The notes: generated by a model not told the origin, from the sequence alone. A stretch of DNA of 64,000 nucleotides from Luteolibacter flavescens (GCF_025950085.1 NZ_JAPDDS010000021.1:18383-82382), one strand, 5' to 3'; shown: positions 22,445 through 30,907, counted from the stretch's first letter. Numbers and translations are program-made.

Positions 22445-23818
22445 ATGGCGAGCGACGGTGACATGTCCGAGGCGATGAAGCTCTTCGCGGAGCGGGAGAA
22501 CCTGCCGACGTCGATGGACTCGGAGGAGCTTTCGCTGGTGGCGCGGGAGCTGCGGGAGCGGTCGTTCTTCATGTCGAAGGTGGAGGATGCGGTGGTCCTC
22601 GATCGCTTCCGTCAGGCGGCGGATGACTTCGTGGCCGGGAGGAAGGACCGCAACACGCTGGACAAGGAGCTGGAGGCTTGGCTGGAGGCGAAGGGCTACA
22701 ATGCGCCAGCCGGGAAGGCGGGCGGGCTCCAGGATCTTTCCAGCCTGCGCCGCATCTCGGTCGTGCTGACGATGAACCTCGACATGGTGCGGGGTCATGC
22801 GCGGTGGCTGCGGATGCAGCAGACGCTGAAGGTCTTCCCGGCGCTGCAACTGGTGCGCGTCTCCGACCGGGTGGAGAAACGGCAGTGGCCGTCGCGGTGG
22901 ATCGCGGCGATGGACAAGCTGGGATCGGACACCATGGCGAAGCGGATCGAGAAGGGCGGTGGCTCGCCCGGTGACCCGATCTCCAATTGGACACTGGTGG
23001 CGCCGGTGAACGATCCCATCTGGATCGAGATCTCGGCCTTCCAGCAGCCGTATCCGCCCTTTGACTGGGGGAGCGGGGTGGGCGTGCGACCGGTGCCACG
23101 GGCACAGGCGAAGGAATTGGACGTGCTGCCACCGAAGGACTCGCCGATGGCAGTGCCGCAGGAGCGAAGCCTGAACGAGACGCTGGAGGCCACGCCGCCG
23201 CTGTCCACGCCCGAGGCGCGGGACGAGCTGTCGAAGGACCTCGGGCGCTTCGGCGAGTGGGAGGGGGACAAGATCGTTTTCACGGATCCTGACGGGACCA
23301 AGCCCTACACGGCGGAGAAGCTGGCGGAGGTGTGGGCCAAGCCCGCGCCGCCGGGGTATGACCAGGTTTCCCAGCGCGACGAGCTGGAGGCGTGGGACGG
23401 TGGCCTGACGCCGGACAAGACCGACCCGCGGGTGACGCTGCGGAGGCTCTTCGACCGGCTGCAGAATGCCGAGCCGCTGCCGCGGGAACTGCACCGCAGC
23501 TACCCGCTGACTCCGAAGGCGGCGGACGAGCTCATGACCGGGCTGCGCCGGCGGGTGATGAGCGTGCCGGGAGACCGGGCAGGATGGGATTTCCATGCCG
23601 AGGCGGCGCGGGCCGCGACGATCGAGCCGGGCGCGGGGTGGATTGTCACGCTGACGGTGCGCGGGGTGACGCTGGCCAAGGACGTCCGCGCGCTGCGGCC
23701 GGCGGGAAAGCCCGGCTACGTCTATGTGGGCGGGAAGGTATTCCGGGTGGTGGACTTCGTGCAGTATCCGGTCTCGCGGCGGATCGCGATCACGCTGGAG
23801 GAGGGCGTGCAGCCATGA
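22445..23818 (+). CDS. Head-module protein of unknown function
   Basis: 457 aa, ATG start 28 bp after portal. The position directly after a gp29-type portal is usually held by a head-morphogenesis protein (Mu gpF/SPP1 gp7), but I do not see that family's motifs. The N-terminal ~110 residues are helical and acidic, the middle (residues ~55-245) is shared with the gene at 190-870, and the C-terminal ~100 residues are strand-rich (WIVTLTVRGVTLAKDVRAL, YVYVGGKVFRVVDFVQY). Overlaps the next start by 4 bp. Probably a virion or assembly protein. Confidence 0.65.
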   Translation: MASDGDMSEAMKLFAERENLPTSMDSEELSLVARELRERSFFMSKVEDAVVLDRFRQAADDFVAGRKDRNTLDKELEAWLEAKGYNAPAGKAGGLQDLSSLRRISVVLTMNLDMVRGHARWLRMQQTLKVFPALQLVRVSDRVEKRQWPSRWIAAMDKLGSDTMAKRIEKGGGSPGDPISNWTLVAPVNDPIWIEISAFQQPYPPFDWGSGVGVRPVPRAQAKELDVLPPKDSPMAVPQERSLNETLEATPPLSTPEARDELSKDLGRFGEWEGDKIVFTDPDGTKPYTAEKLAEVWAKPAPPGYDQVSQRDELEAWDGGLTPDKTDPRVTLRRLFDRLQNAEPLPRELHRSYPLTPKAADELMTGLRRRVMSVPGDRAGWDFHAEAARAATIEPGAGWIVTLTVRGVTLAKDVRALRPAGKPGYVYVGGKVFRVVDFVQYPVSRRIAITLEEGVQP

Positions 23819-24465
23819 TCCAGATCACCATCGATGCCGCGGGGCTGGGGCTGACGATCGACCAGCTCGCGGCGGCGACGGCCGACAAGGAGTCGCTGCA
23901 TCTGGCGGCGGCAGCGGCGGTGGAATTCGCGTGGGATGCCCACCTCGAGGCGCACTACAAACCGAAGGACGAGGGACAGCTCGACTACTGGGCCGACGTG
24001 CAGCGGTCGCTGGAGAGCACGTCCAGCGCCGAGGCTGGCATGGTGCGGGTGACACAGGATTTCATCGAGCTCTACTACTACGGCGGCACGACGACACCGG
24101 GGAAGAGCATCAGCTCGTGGACGGGCAAGCTCACGCGGGCCCTGGCCAAGCCGTCCGAGCGGGTGCCGGTGGTGGACGGCAGGCGGATCGCGCCGGGGCG
24201 CTTCCGCGAGGACCATGCCGAGCTGGCCTTCATCCGGGCGATGGAGGGCGACGTGATCGGCTATCTCTTCGAGGCGATCGAGGACGGCTTGATCTCGCGA
24301 GGGCGGAACAAGGGCAAGCCGAGGCTGAGGCGGGCGGGGCCCCTGATGTATACCCTGATGAGCCGCTACACCTACCCGCCCGATCCCGGAATCATCCCGC
24401 CGGATGCGGAGCTGTCGGCGGCGGCGCGGCAGGCGGTGCTGGATTTTCTGGAGGTCGATACTTAA
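23815..24465 (+). CDS. Virion-morphogenesis-like protein
   Basis: 216 aa from ATG 23815. A helical N-terminus (TIDQLAAATADKESLHLAAAAAVEF) is followed by YYYGGTTTPGKSISSWTGKLTRALAKPSERVPV. The C-terminal part contains PLMYTLMSRYTYPPDPGIIPPDAELSAAARQAVLDFL. The length, position and a Lys/Arg-rich middle recall Mu gpG-type tail-completion proteins, but the match is weak. The last gene before the accessory insertion at 24518-25891. Confidence 0.55.
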   Translation: MIQITIDAAGLGLTIDQLAAATADKESLHLAAAAAVEFAWDAHLEAHYKPKDEGQLDYWADVQRSLESTSSAEAGMVRVTQDFIELYYYGGTTTPGKSISSWTGKLTRALAKPSERVPVVDGRRIAPGRFREDHAELAFIRAMEGDVIGYLFEAIEDGLISRGRNKGKPRLRRAGPLMYTLMSRYTYPPDPGIIPPDAELSAAARQAVLDFLEVDT

Positions 24466-24517
24466 TGAATGACATGACGGACATTTGGCAGGATTGGTCC
24501 CGATTCTAACTTTATTC

Positions 24518-25891
24518 ATGATCCTCCCCGATCCTCACACAGTTGATCCTCGCGCAGTTCGAATCGGCTTAAATCTCGACCTCGGTGCAAGGGGCGGAAT
24601 TCTCGATTTTCCCACCCTAGGCGAGTTTGAGGATTGGTTTAGAGATGAGGTGGCGTTCTGGAGCTTTTTGCGGGAAGAGCCGTCCAGCACGCACGCGAAC
24701 ACGTTTGGTTCTCTGCATCGATTCCACCAATTCGAGAGTGAGGTTAGTCAGTGTCTCGCTCAATTTGTGGCTGAGTGGGCAGCACTCGATTCATCCATAA
24801 ATGACGCGAACTTTAGGATCAGTCACTCAAACACGACAGAGGGTGCAAGGGCGGAGGGACTAGAACGAGTCGACCAGATTCTTGCTGAGAAAGCAAAGCG
24901 AGTGGTGATATTACGTGGGGACCTACATAATGTCGTCGTTTCGGCAGTGGCATCGGCGGGCACCCGGATACTTTCGTTAGAGCCCGAAGCGCAATTTTTG
25001 AAGAAATATGCGAAGAAACATCCTGCGGAAGCGGTTTATGCCCTGGATCAGTTTTTAGAGCTTCGTCAATATCGGCCAGACCCGCGCTCGTTAGATGCTA
25101 AGGGTAGAATGGATGCGTTGTTATTTGCCGCAGGTCATAAAAGAAGTCCCGAGTTTCATGATAAAGCGTTCGCGAAAATGGTGGGCAAGTGGGATAAGGA
25201 GCTTGAACGGTATAAGGCGACATTTGATGGGCTAAAGGATGACTTTGGCGTTCAGAACTTAGAGATTAAGGAGGCGGCACAAAAACTTTTGGATTTTCAT
25301 GCGGAAGCAAGGGGGAAGTTTGTGGATTTGGAAGCCTTTTATAAAAGTTCGATTGATAAGACAATGAGCGAAAGCGCGCAGGATTTGAAGGCTCTCACAG
25401 TCACCTATGACGAGCATATGGCGTTGAAGGCTCCGGCATCTTATTGGAGCGGGAAAAATCATCTCCACACGAGAAAGATGGAAAAGCTCAGAAATTGGGT
25501 GGTTATTGCTTCGTTGGCTGCATTTGCTGGGATCAGTCTAAGCGCCTACATTCTATTGCCAGAGTTCTACCCTAAAGACACGGTGCCATGGAGATCTCTT
25601 GGTATATTTCTTCTGGTGTGCACTTTTGCCCTTTCTTTCGTTAGGCTGACAATAAAGCTGATGTTGAGCAATCTTCATCTTGCTGCAGACGCGGAAGAAA
25701 GGACAATCATGATTCGCACATTCATGGCATTGCTGCGTCGAACATCCGCTCAAGAGGGCCTTAAAAAAGAGGATGTTGCGATTGTCCTGGCTCCGATTTT
25801 CAGGCCTTCGACGTCCGGGATCATCAAAGATGATGGAGGTCCAACATCGCTAGGGGAGTTTTTGAGTCACATGTCTGGAGGAAACAAATGA
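24518..25891 (+). CDS. Two-TM membrane protein, DUF6161-like (accessory insertion)
   Basis: 457 aa from ATG 24518. The N-terminal 300 residues are soluble and helical/coiled (FHAEARGKFVDLEAFYKSSIDK...). Two membrane spans at about 328-347 and 362-380 (NWVVIASLAAFAGISLSAYI; SLGIFLLVCTFALSFVRL) follow, then a cytoplasmic tail with LLRRTSAQEGLKKEDVAIVL and IFRPSTSGIIKDDGGPTS. That ending resembles DUF6161 proteins (recalled, not searched). Codon use is far less GC-rich than the head genes on both sides. It interrupts the head operon between a morphogenesis-like gene and the protease, so it is probably a moron; membrane exclusion or defence is a hypothesis. Confidence 0.75.
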   Translation: MILPDPHTVDPRAVRIGLNLDLGARGGILDFPTLGEFEDWFRDEVAFWSFLREEPSSTHANTFGSLHRFHQFESEVSQCLAQFVAEWAALDSSINDANFRISHSNTTEGARAEGLERVDQILAEKAKRVVILRGDLHNVVVSAVASAGTRILSLEPEAQFLKKYAKKHPAEAVYALDQFLELRQYRPDPRSLDAKGRMDALLFAAGHKRSPEFHDKAFAKMVGKWDKELERYKATFDGLKDDFGVQNLEIKEAAQKLLDFHAEARGKFVDLEAFYKSSIDKTMSESAQDLKALTVTYDEHMALKAPASYWSGKNHLHTRKMEKLRNWVVIASLAAFAGISLSAYILLPEFYPKDTVPWRSLGIFLLVCTFALSFVRLTIKLMLSNLHLAADAEERTIMIRTFMALLRRTSAQEGLKKEDVAIVLAPIFRPSTSGIIKDDGGPTSLGEFLSHMSGGNK

Positions 25892-25897
25892 TGTAAC

Positions 25898-25912
25898 GGG
25901 GGCCAGTGGGCG
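25898..25912 (+). promoter_or_regulatory. Late-gene upstream element, copy 3
   Basis: GGGGGCCAGTGGGCG, one base different from copies 1 and 2, ending 38 bp before the protease ATG at 25951 and starting 7 bp after the accessory gene's stop. Confidence 0.5.
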
Positions 25913-25950
25913 GGGTGGCTGTGTCGGGGACGGGGTGAGATGACCGGGGC

Positions 25951-26973
25951 ATGTCGAATGTCCTGATTTTCTCGGCCCTGGCTTGTGCGTTGCAGGGGGA
26001 GGGAGCGCCGTCGGAGTTCGTGTTTTTGCCGGAGGGCGAGCACAAGCTGACGCCGCAGTCGCACCCGAAGGGCATCACCGTGAAGATGCCGGCGGATAAG
26101 GGGGCCCAGGTGGCGGCGGCCTTCAACGAGGCGCTGGCGAAGCGTGAGAACGTGACGGCGTGGTGCGACTTCGAGCACTCGCGCAAGTATCCCGTGTCCT
26201 GCTACCCGACGAGCTTCCGCTACGTGCCCGGACAGGGCGTGGTGGCGACGGTGGAGTGGTCGAAGAGCGGGCGCGAGGCGGTGGAAGGCAGGGATGCGCG
26301 GTTTTTTTCGCCGGAGTTCTACATCGGCGACGATGGCGTCCCGACGGGACTGCCGGACAGGGGGCCAGTGGGGGCTCTGTGCACCGAGCCAGCGTTCCGG
26401 GAGATTCCGGCCATCACCGCGGCTGATGCAGACGCGGACAAGCCAACCGAATCTCAGCAGACCATGTCATCGCTAATCATCCTCGCCGCACTCGGCATCG
26501 ACCACTCCCGCTCCGACGCGGATCAGGCGGGCCTCACCAAGCTCCAGGAGATCCAGGCGGCCGCCGCCAGGGTGCCGGGGCTGGAAGGCGAAGTGACCAA
26601 GCTCAAGGGCGAGGTCAAGGACGGCAAGCAGAAGGCCGGTCTCGCGCTCTTCAAGCGTGCCGTCACTGCCGGGCTGGAGAAGGCCGACGATGCCGAACGC
26701 AAGGCCAGGTATCTCAGCGCCGCCGAAGCCGATGACAGCTTCGCCCTCGAACTGCTTACCGAGAAGGTGGCCGCCGCGGAAGCGGGCAAAGGCGATGATG
26801 ACGATGACATCACCAAGCCGATCGTCACCGCGCGGGACAGTGGCGGGGCGAAGAACAACGAGCAGCGCATCTCCGCCGCGCAGACCAAGGCCCGCAACGA
26901 ACTCGGGCCCGGTGCGAACTTCTCCGAAGTCTGGGCACGTGCCGCCGAGATCGACCCGCCTGCCTTCGTGTAA
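25951..26973 (+). CDS. Prohead protease/scaffold (Mu gpI-like)
   Basis: 340 aa. The N-terminal 150 residues follow the Mu protein-I pattern: GAPSEFVFLPEGEH, WCDFEHSRKYP, GVVATVEWSKSGREAVEGRDARFFSPEFYI, PVGALCTEPAFREIPAI. The C-terminal half is a helical, charged scaffold (LEGEVTKLKGEVKDGKQKAGLALFKRAV). An internal Met at 26464 (MSSLIILAALGI) could start a separate scaffold, as Mu gpZ does within gpI. The enzyme matures the prohead and removes the scaffold. Confidence 0.82.
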   Translation: MSNVLIFSALACALQGEGAPSEFVFLPEGEHKLTPQSHPKGITVKMPADKGAQVAAAFNEALAKRENVTAWCDFEHSRKYPVSCYPTSFRYVPGQGVVATVEWSKSGREAVEGRDARFFSPEFYIGDDGVPTGLPDRGPVGALCTEPAFREIPAITAADADADKPTESQQTMSSLIILAALGIDHSRSDADQAGLTKLQEIQAAAARVPGLEGEVTKLKGEVKDGKQKAGLALFKRAVTAGLEKADDAERKARYLSAAEADDSFALELLTEKVAAAEAGKGDDDDDITKPIVTARDSGGAKNNEQRISAAQTKARNELGPGANFSEVWARAAEIDPPAFV

Positions 26974-27013
26974 GGCGTCCCGCCATCCACTCTAACAATC
27001 ATCTCTTCCGATT

Positions 27014-27397
27014 ATGGCTCTTTCCCGTGAAGTCCCCATCGTTCCGATCCCCAACGGCGCTGCGAACGTGACGCTTGGCAAGATCGTCAAGGCCTCCGCC
27101 GGCACGTGTATCGTGACGACCGCTGCGACGGACGCCGCTCTCGGCGTCATCACCGAGGACACCGCTGCGGGCGGTGTCGCAAGCGTGGCCCCGGCAGGAT
27201 CCGGCGCAATCGTGCTGGTGGAAGCCTCCGCCAGCGGCATCGCCATCGGAGACAACCTGGTGCCGGCTGCCAATGGCCAGTGCAACAAGAGCACGACCGC
27301 GACGCACAAGGTCTTCGCCATCGCGCTGGAGCCATCCACCGCCGCGGGTCAGCTCATCGAGGCCGTGCTTTCGCCCGGCTACATCATCCTGCCGTAA
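27014..27397 (+). CDS. Head decoration / capsid-stabilising protein candidate
   Basis: 127 aa, strand-rich and hydrophobic, with pattern VTLGKIVKASAGTCIVTTAATDAALGVITEDTAAGG and ending LIEAVLSPGYIILP. This resembles DUF2190-type decoration proteins, and it lies between protease and major capsid, the usual place. Function inferred from order and fold. Confidence 0.68.
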   Translation: MALSREVPIVPIPNGAANVTLGKIVKASAGTCIVTTAATDAALGVITEDTAAGGVASVAPAGSGAIVLVEASASGIAIGDNLVPAANGQCNKSTTATHKVFAIALEPSTAAGQLIEAVLSPGYIILP

Positions 27398-27442
27398 GCG
27401 GGCCAAGCCCCAACATCACTCATCATTTCATCCCTCTGAATC

Positions 27443-28357
27443 ATGGCCACGCCTGCCAACATCAATACCCTCAACCAGTTCGCCAAGGGGCTCTTCCAGA
27501 GCTCGGCGAGCCCCCTTGCGGACTTCCTTGCGCCCGTGGTTGTCACCGGCGCGGCAGAGTTCAGCATCATTGACTATGCCAAGCGCTCGGCCTTCCAGGT
27601 GCCGAATGCGAAACGAGCGATCGGTGGAGACTCCAAGGCCGTCGTGACCGATGGCGAGAAGATCAACATTTCGCTGCAGCCTTATGCGCTGCACGATATG
27701 ATCGACAAGCACGAGCTCGACAAGGCTACCACCGGCGAAGGCTCCCGCCTGCTCCGTGAGGCCCGCGTCGGCAACCTGGTGTCCCAAGCTGGGAACAGCC
27801 GATTGTATGAAACCCTCACGGTGCTGCGCGCCGGCGTTGCTGCCACTCCGGAATCCTGGGCGGATGCCGAAGACCCGATCAAGGACATCGACAATTACAT
27901 GAAGGTGATCGCGGACCGTCTCGGGCTCTTGCCCAACCGTGTCGTGTTCGCCCTCGGAGCATGGTCGATTTTCAAGAATCACCCGAAGGTGATTGCCCGC
28001 CATCCCGGTGCCGCAGAGGTTGCTCCCAAGCTGGCGGATGTCGGCTCCCTCTTTCTGAACCCGAACACCCGATGCGAACTGAGCACCGTGGTGTTTGACA
28101 ACGGGAAGCTGAATGCTCCGGTCAGCAAGGCCAACGCTCTCACCGCCACCAATCCCGAGGTGTGGATCTACTTCGCTGCTGACGGTGCAAACACCTTCGA
28201 TGCTTCCGCGTTCAAGACCTTCCGCGTGCAGGCGAATCCCTTCGGAGGCGTCCGCATCAAGGAGAAGGATTTCGGCGAGAAGGTCATCACCGAGTGGACC
28301 GAAGCTGCCTACGTCAACAACGCCGACGCGGCGGTCCGCCTGACCATCTCGGCCTAA
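27443..28357 (+). CDS. Major capsid protein
   Basis: 304 aa. Begins MATPANINTLNQFAKGL and contains YAKRSAFQVPNAKRA, INISLQPYALHDMIDKHEL (E-loop-like region), a helical spine region with LGLLPNRVVFALGAWSIFKNHPKV, and a strand-rich end (GGVRIKEKDFGEKVITEW). Length and position after protease and decoration protein fit an HK97-fold capsid subunit. The P-domain TNPEVWIYF segment is typical. Confidence 0.8.
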   Translation: MATPANINTLNQFAKGLFQSSASPLADFLAPVVVTGAAEFSIIDYAKRSAFQVPNAKRAIGGDSKAVVTDGEKINISLQPYALHDMIDKHELDKATTGEGSRLLREARVGNLVSQAGNSRLYETLTVLRAGVAATPESWADAEDPIKDIDNYMKVIADRLGLLPNRVVFALGAWSIFKNHPKVIARHPGAAEVAPKLADVGSLFLNPNTRCELSTVVFDNGKLNAPVSKANALTATNPEVWIYFAADGANTFDASAFKTFRVQANPFGGVRIKEKDFGEKVITEWTEAAYVNNADAAVRLTISA

Positions 28358-28453
28358 CATCTTCCTGGGTCGGTCCATTGGTTACGAGTCGAGGCCCCGT
28401 CCGTTCCGGCGGGCGGGGCTTTGCTTCCCTCACACACGCTATCCGCATCCTCC

Positions 28454-28867
28454 ATGTCATGGGTCCAGCTCACCAGCACGCACGTCCTCGCCCGTCTCAC
28501 GACGGACGAAAAGGAGGCATTCGAGGCGGTGGGCGAGGACACCTCGACGGACAAGCTCAGCGGGATCATCGAGCAGGTGACCTCTCTGGTCCGGTCGAAG
28601 GTGGCGAGCTGTTCCAGCAATACCATGGGACCCGCGGGAACCATCCCGTCAGGATCCTTGTGGCATGCGGTCAGCCTGTGCCGAGCCGGGCTTGTGGCCG
28701 CGCAGCCCACGATGGAAGGCCAGACCGATCCGCGCGCCGCGGAGACCCGCGAGGCCTACCGGTATCTCGACCAGCTCGCGCGCTGCGAGGTGCTGGCCGA
28801 CGTGCCGGAAGTGCCGCCCGTGCCGGTGTCCGGCTCGTGGGGCAGCAAGCCGCTGATGGACTTCTGA
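28454..28867 (+). CDS. Head-tail connector candidate (DUF1320/gp36-like)
   Basis: 137 aa from ATG 28454. Starts SWVQLTSTHVLARLTTDEKEAFEAV and continues with a helical LSGIIEQVTSLVRSKVASC and EAYRYLDQLARC, the arrangement of Mu gp36-type adaptor proteins. It is the first gene after the capsid, where adaptors are normally found. Low sequence identity is expected, so confidence is moderate. Confidence 0.65.
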   Translation: MSWVQLTSTHVLARLTTDEKEAFEAVGEDTSTDKLSGIIEQVTSLVRSKVASCSSNTMGPAGTIPSGSLWHAVSLCRAGLVAAQPTMEGQTDPRAAETREAYRYLDQLARCEVLADVPEVPPVPVSGSWGSKPLMDF

Positions 28868-28881
28868 TTTTTGCGCACCCC

Positions 28882-29355
28882 ATGAGCGTCCTACTCTCCC
28901 GCGCCGATGCCCTGGCCGCCTACCTGATGACAGTGGACGGGCTGCAGGGCATCACGTGGATGGTGGAGCGGGCGCGGAACCTCGACAGCGAATTCACGAA
29001 GGCCACGGCGAAGAAGCTGGGGCTGGGCGTGATCCGTTTCCTCGGGGGAACCAACAAGGATCGCAACCTGAACTCCGTGCGGCTCGCGGCCCGCTACAGT
29101 GTCACCCTGTTTTTCAAGCCGGTCATCAAGGCAGGCGTCCCGCGCGACGGCAGCAAGGAGCCCGCGGACGTGGCCGAGCTGGCCGCGCGCGCGATGCACC
29201 ACTGGTTTCCCGTGGAGACACCGACCAAGAGCCAGGTGCGATTCGAGGTGACCGGGATGCAGACGGCGGATGCCGAGCATTTCCACGTGATCCGCATCGA
29301 TGCCGAGAGCGTCGTCCAATTTTCCTCCGAACCCGTTTCCCTCATCGAGCCATGA
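28882..29355 (+). CDS. Tail-completion-type protein (gp37-like position)
   Basis: 157 aa from ATG 28882. Mixed alpha/beta with LGLGVIRFLGGTNKDRNLNSVRLAARYSVTLFFKP in the middle and VETPTKSQVRFEVTGMQ later. Terminator/completion proteins at this position have a similar size and fold. No firm family. Overlaps the next gene by 4 bp. Confidence 0.6.
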   Translation: MSVLLSRADALAAYLMTVDGLQGITWMVERARNLDSEFTKATAKKLGLGVIRFLGGTNKDRNLNSVRLAARYSVTLFFKPVIKAGVPRDGSKEPADVAELAARAMHHWFPVETPTKSQVRFEVTGMQTADAEHFHVIRIDAESVVQFSSEPVSLIEP

Positions 29356-29576
29356 ACGATCCTGTTGCCACGCCTGCCGCCTCCAAGACACCCGACCTGC
29401 CAAGCGGGGCAGTGCCCCGCGCTCCCAGCGGGTCCATCGCGAAGATCCTGTGCCGCGATGTGCTGAAGGCGAAGGGCTTCACCTTTGCCAAGGGCAAGGT
29501 GGTGGAAGGCGTGTCGCTCGAGCACGCGAAGCACCTGGTGGAGACCGGCAAGGCCGAGATCCTCGACGTGGCCTGA
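29352..29576 (+). CDS. Small tail-module protein carrying the palindromic repeat
   Basis: 74 aa from ATG 29352. Residues ~15-26 (LPSGAVPRAPSG) are encoded by the palindromic repeat, read in a different frame from terS and portal. The conserved-looking part is the C-terminal ILCRDVLKAKGFTFAKGKVVEGVSLEHAKHLVETGKAEIL, resembling small gp38-like structural-module proteins. Function unknown. Confidence 0.6.
   Translation: MNDPVATPAASKTPDLPSGAVPRAPSGSIAKILCRDVLKAKGFTFAKGKVVEGVSLEHAKHLVETGKAEILDVA
29394..29428 (+). repeat. Palindromic repeat copy 3, in a third coding sequence, other frame
   Basis: 35 bp with one mismatch to 13955-13992, same strand, but translated as LPSGAVPRAPS instead of PSKRGSAPRSQ. 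Confidence 0.9.
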
Positions 29577-29625
29577 TGCCTTTTCCCCGACCTGACAGAC
29601 GAACCCCTTTTCATTTCCGATTGCC

Positions 29626-30153
29626 ATGAAAGACATCATCGCCGGTTACCATATCTTCCTCGCCCGTGAAGGCGCTGTCATCGACGGCGTGACCGTCGCG
29701 GACGACGCCAAACCGGACACGAGTCCGGAGAGCAACTACACCCGCGTGGCGCACTGCGAGAGCTTCGAGCCGCGCCGCACGGGCAACCGTCTTGTGCGCC
29801 GCTCGCCGGATCCGGGCCGCTTCCAGGACCGCGCGGTCATCATCACGAACCAGCAGATCGAGTATGTTTTGGGTCTGCAGGAGTGGAGCGACATGACGCT
29901 GGCCGAGGGCCTGCTCGGCGGCTCCGCGCCGGTGGCCGGTGTCTTCGTCCCCAACGGGGCGACCGAGGACATCCGCGGCTGGTTCCTGATCCAGGGATAC
30001 GACCACGAGAACAACCAGATCCTCGCGCTGAACGTGTGGGGCGAGGCGCGCGTGGAGCCCTACACCTTTGGCGAGAACCTGACGGCCTACCGCTTCATCG
30101 TCCGCCAGCTCTCCAGCACGCTCAACACCGGCGAAGTCTCCAACCTCTCCTGA
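29626..30153 (+). CDS. Major tail tube protein candidate
   Basis: 175 aa, strand-rich. Features AGYHIFLAREGAVIDGVTVAD, NQQIEYVLGLQEWSD, and a helical/strand end FGENLTAYRFIVRQLSSTLNTG. It lies between connector genes and tape measure, and its length matches siphovirus tube subunits. Assigned from order, size and composition. Confidence 0.6.
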   Translation: MKDIIAGYHIFLAREGAVIDGVTVADDAKPDTSPESNYTRVAHCESFEPRRTGNRLVRRSPDPGRFQDRAVIITNQQIEYVLGLQEWSDMTLAEGLLGGSAPVAGVFVPNGATEDIRGWFLIQGYDHENNQILALNVWGEARVEPYTFGENLTAYRFIVRQLSSTLNTGEVSNLS

Positions 30154-30160
30154 TCCCGCC

Positions 30161-30895
30161 ATGGTCCCCGATCCTCCGGTCTCGATCGATCTCGGCGCGG
30201 GTGGCAGCGGCCCGTGGCCTGCCTTCACGCTCGCGGGCGTGACGGGAACCCATGCCGCGGCGCTGAACGTGGCCTACACCCTCGCGCCCTACAACGGCAG
30301 CGCCTGGCGCTATGCCGGGGCGGGCACCGCGGAGGTGATCCAGACGAGCCCGGGAAACTGGGCGATCCGCACCAGCGCGACGAACCGCTTCACGGGCGCA
30401 GGCCTGTGGCCGTGGGACGTGGCGACATGGACGGCAGCGGGTGGCGGTGCGGGCACGCCCGCGCTGACCCGCACGCAGGCGGCTCCGGTGGATCTCGACC
30501 TTGCCGGTGCCAGCACCACGACGTTCGCGGTGATGGAAACCAACCTGTCCGGGACCAATGACGACCTGAGTTTCACGAGCAAGCTGCCGGGGCGGCTGGG
30601 GAATGACGTGCGCGTGCGCTACCAGCACCCGAACCTCTCCAACCAATCGACGGCCGTGCAGGTCGAGGGCCGGGACATCACCGTACTGCTTGCGACCGAC
30701 GGCTCAGCCGTGATCACCAGCACCGCGACGCAGGTCAAGGCGGCCATCGACGGCCATGCCGAGGCTTCCAAGCTCGTGACGGTGGCGAACAAGGCCGGCA
30801 ACACCGGCGCGGGACTGGTGCAAACGATGGCCTTCACGGCGCTGGCCGGTGGGACCGGAGGGCTGCCGCTGCCACCCGAGACGATCGCTCTCTAA
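30161..30895 (+). CDS. Tail-module protein of unknown function
   Basis: 244 aa, Ala/Gly/Thr-rich and beta-predicted, with NWAIRTSATNRFTGAGLWPWDV and later TSKLPGRLGNDVRVRY and ITVLLATDGSAVITST. No sheath-family features and too short for one. Possibly an accessory tail or tube-decorating protein. Confidence 0.58.
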   Translation: MVPDPPVSIDLGAGGSGPWPAFTLAGVTGTHAAALNVAYTLAPYNGSAWRYAGAGTAEVIQTSPGNWAIRTSATNRFTGAGLWPWDVATWTAAGGGAGTPALTRTQAAPVDLDLAGASTTTFAVMETNLSGTNDDLSFTSKLPGRLGNDVRVRYQHPNLSNQSTAVQVEGRDITVLLATDGSAVITSTATQVKAAIDGHAEASKLVTVANKAGNTGAGLVQTMAFTALAGGTGGLPLPPETIAL

Positions 30896-30907
30896 CAACC
30901 CCTTCGC

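Noticed and set aside
26360..26373. Fourth GGGGGCCAGTGGG copy
   Set aside because: Inside the protease coding sequence in GC-rich context; kept only as a remark, not as a regulatory element.
20797..28357. Classification as a Mu-like transposable phage
   Set aside because: Portal, protease and capsid are Mu-like, but there are no MuA/MuB genes, integration is by tyrosine recombinase at a tRNA with 36-bp att repeats, and no 5-bp target duplication is expected.
30161..30895. Contractile tail sheath candidate
   Set aside because: Too short (244 aa) and without sheath features; no baseplate wedge genes. A long flexible tail is more likely.
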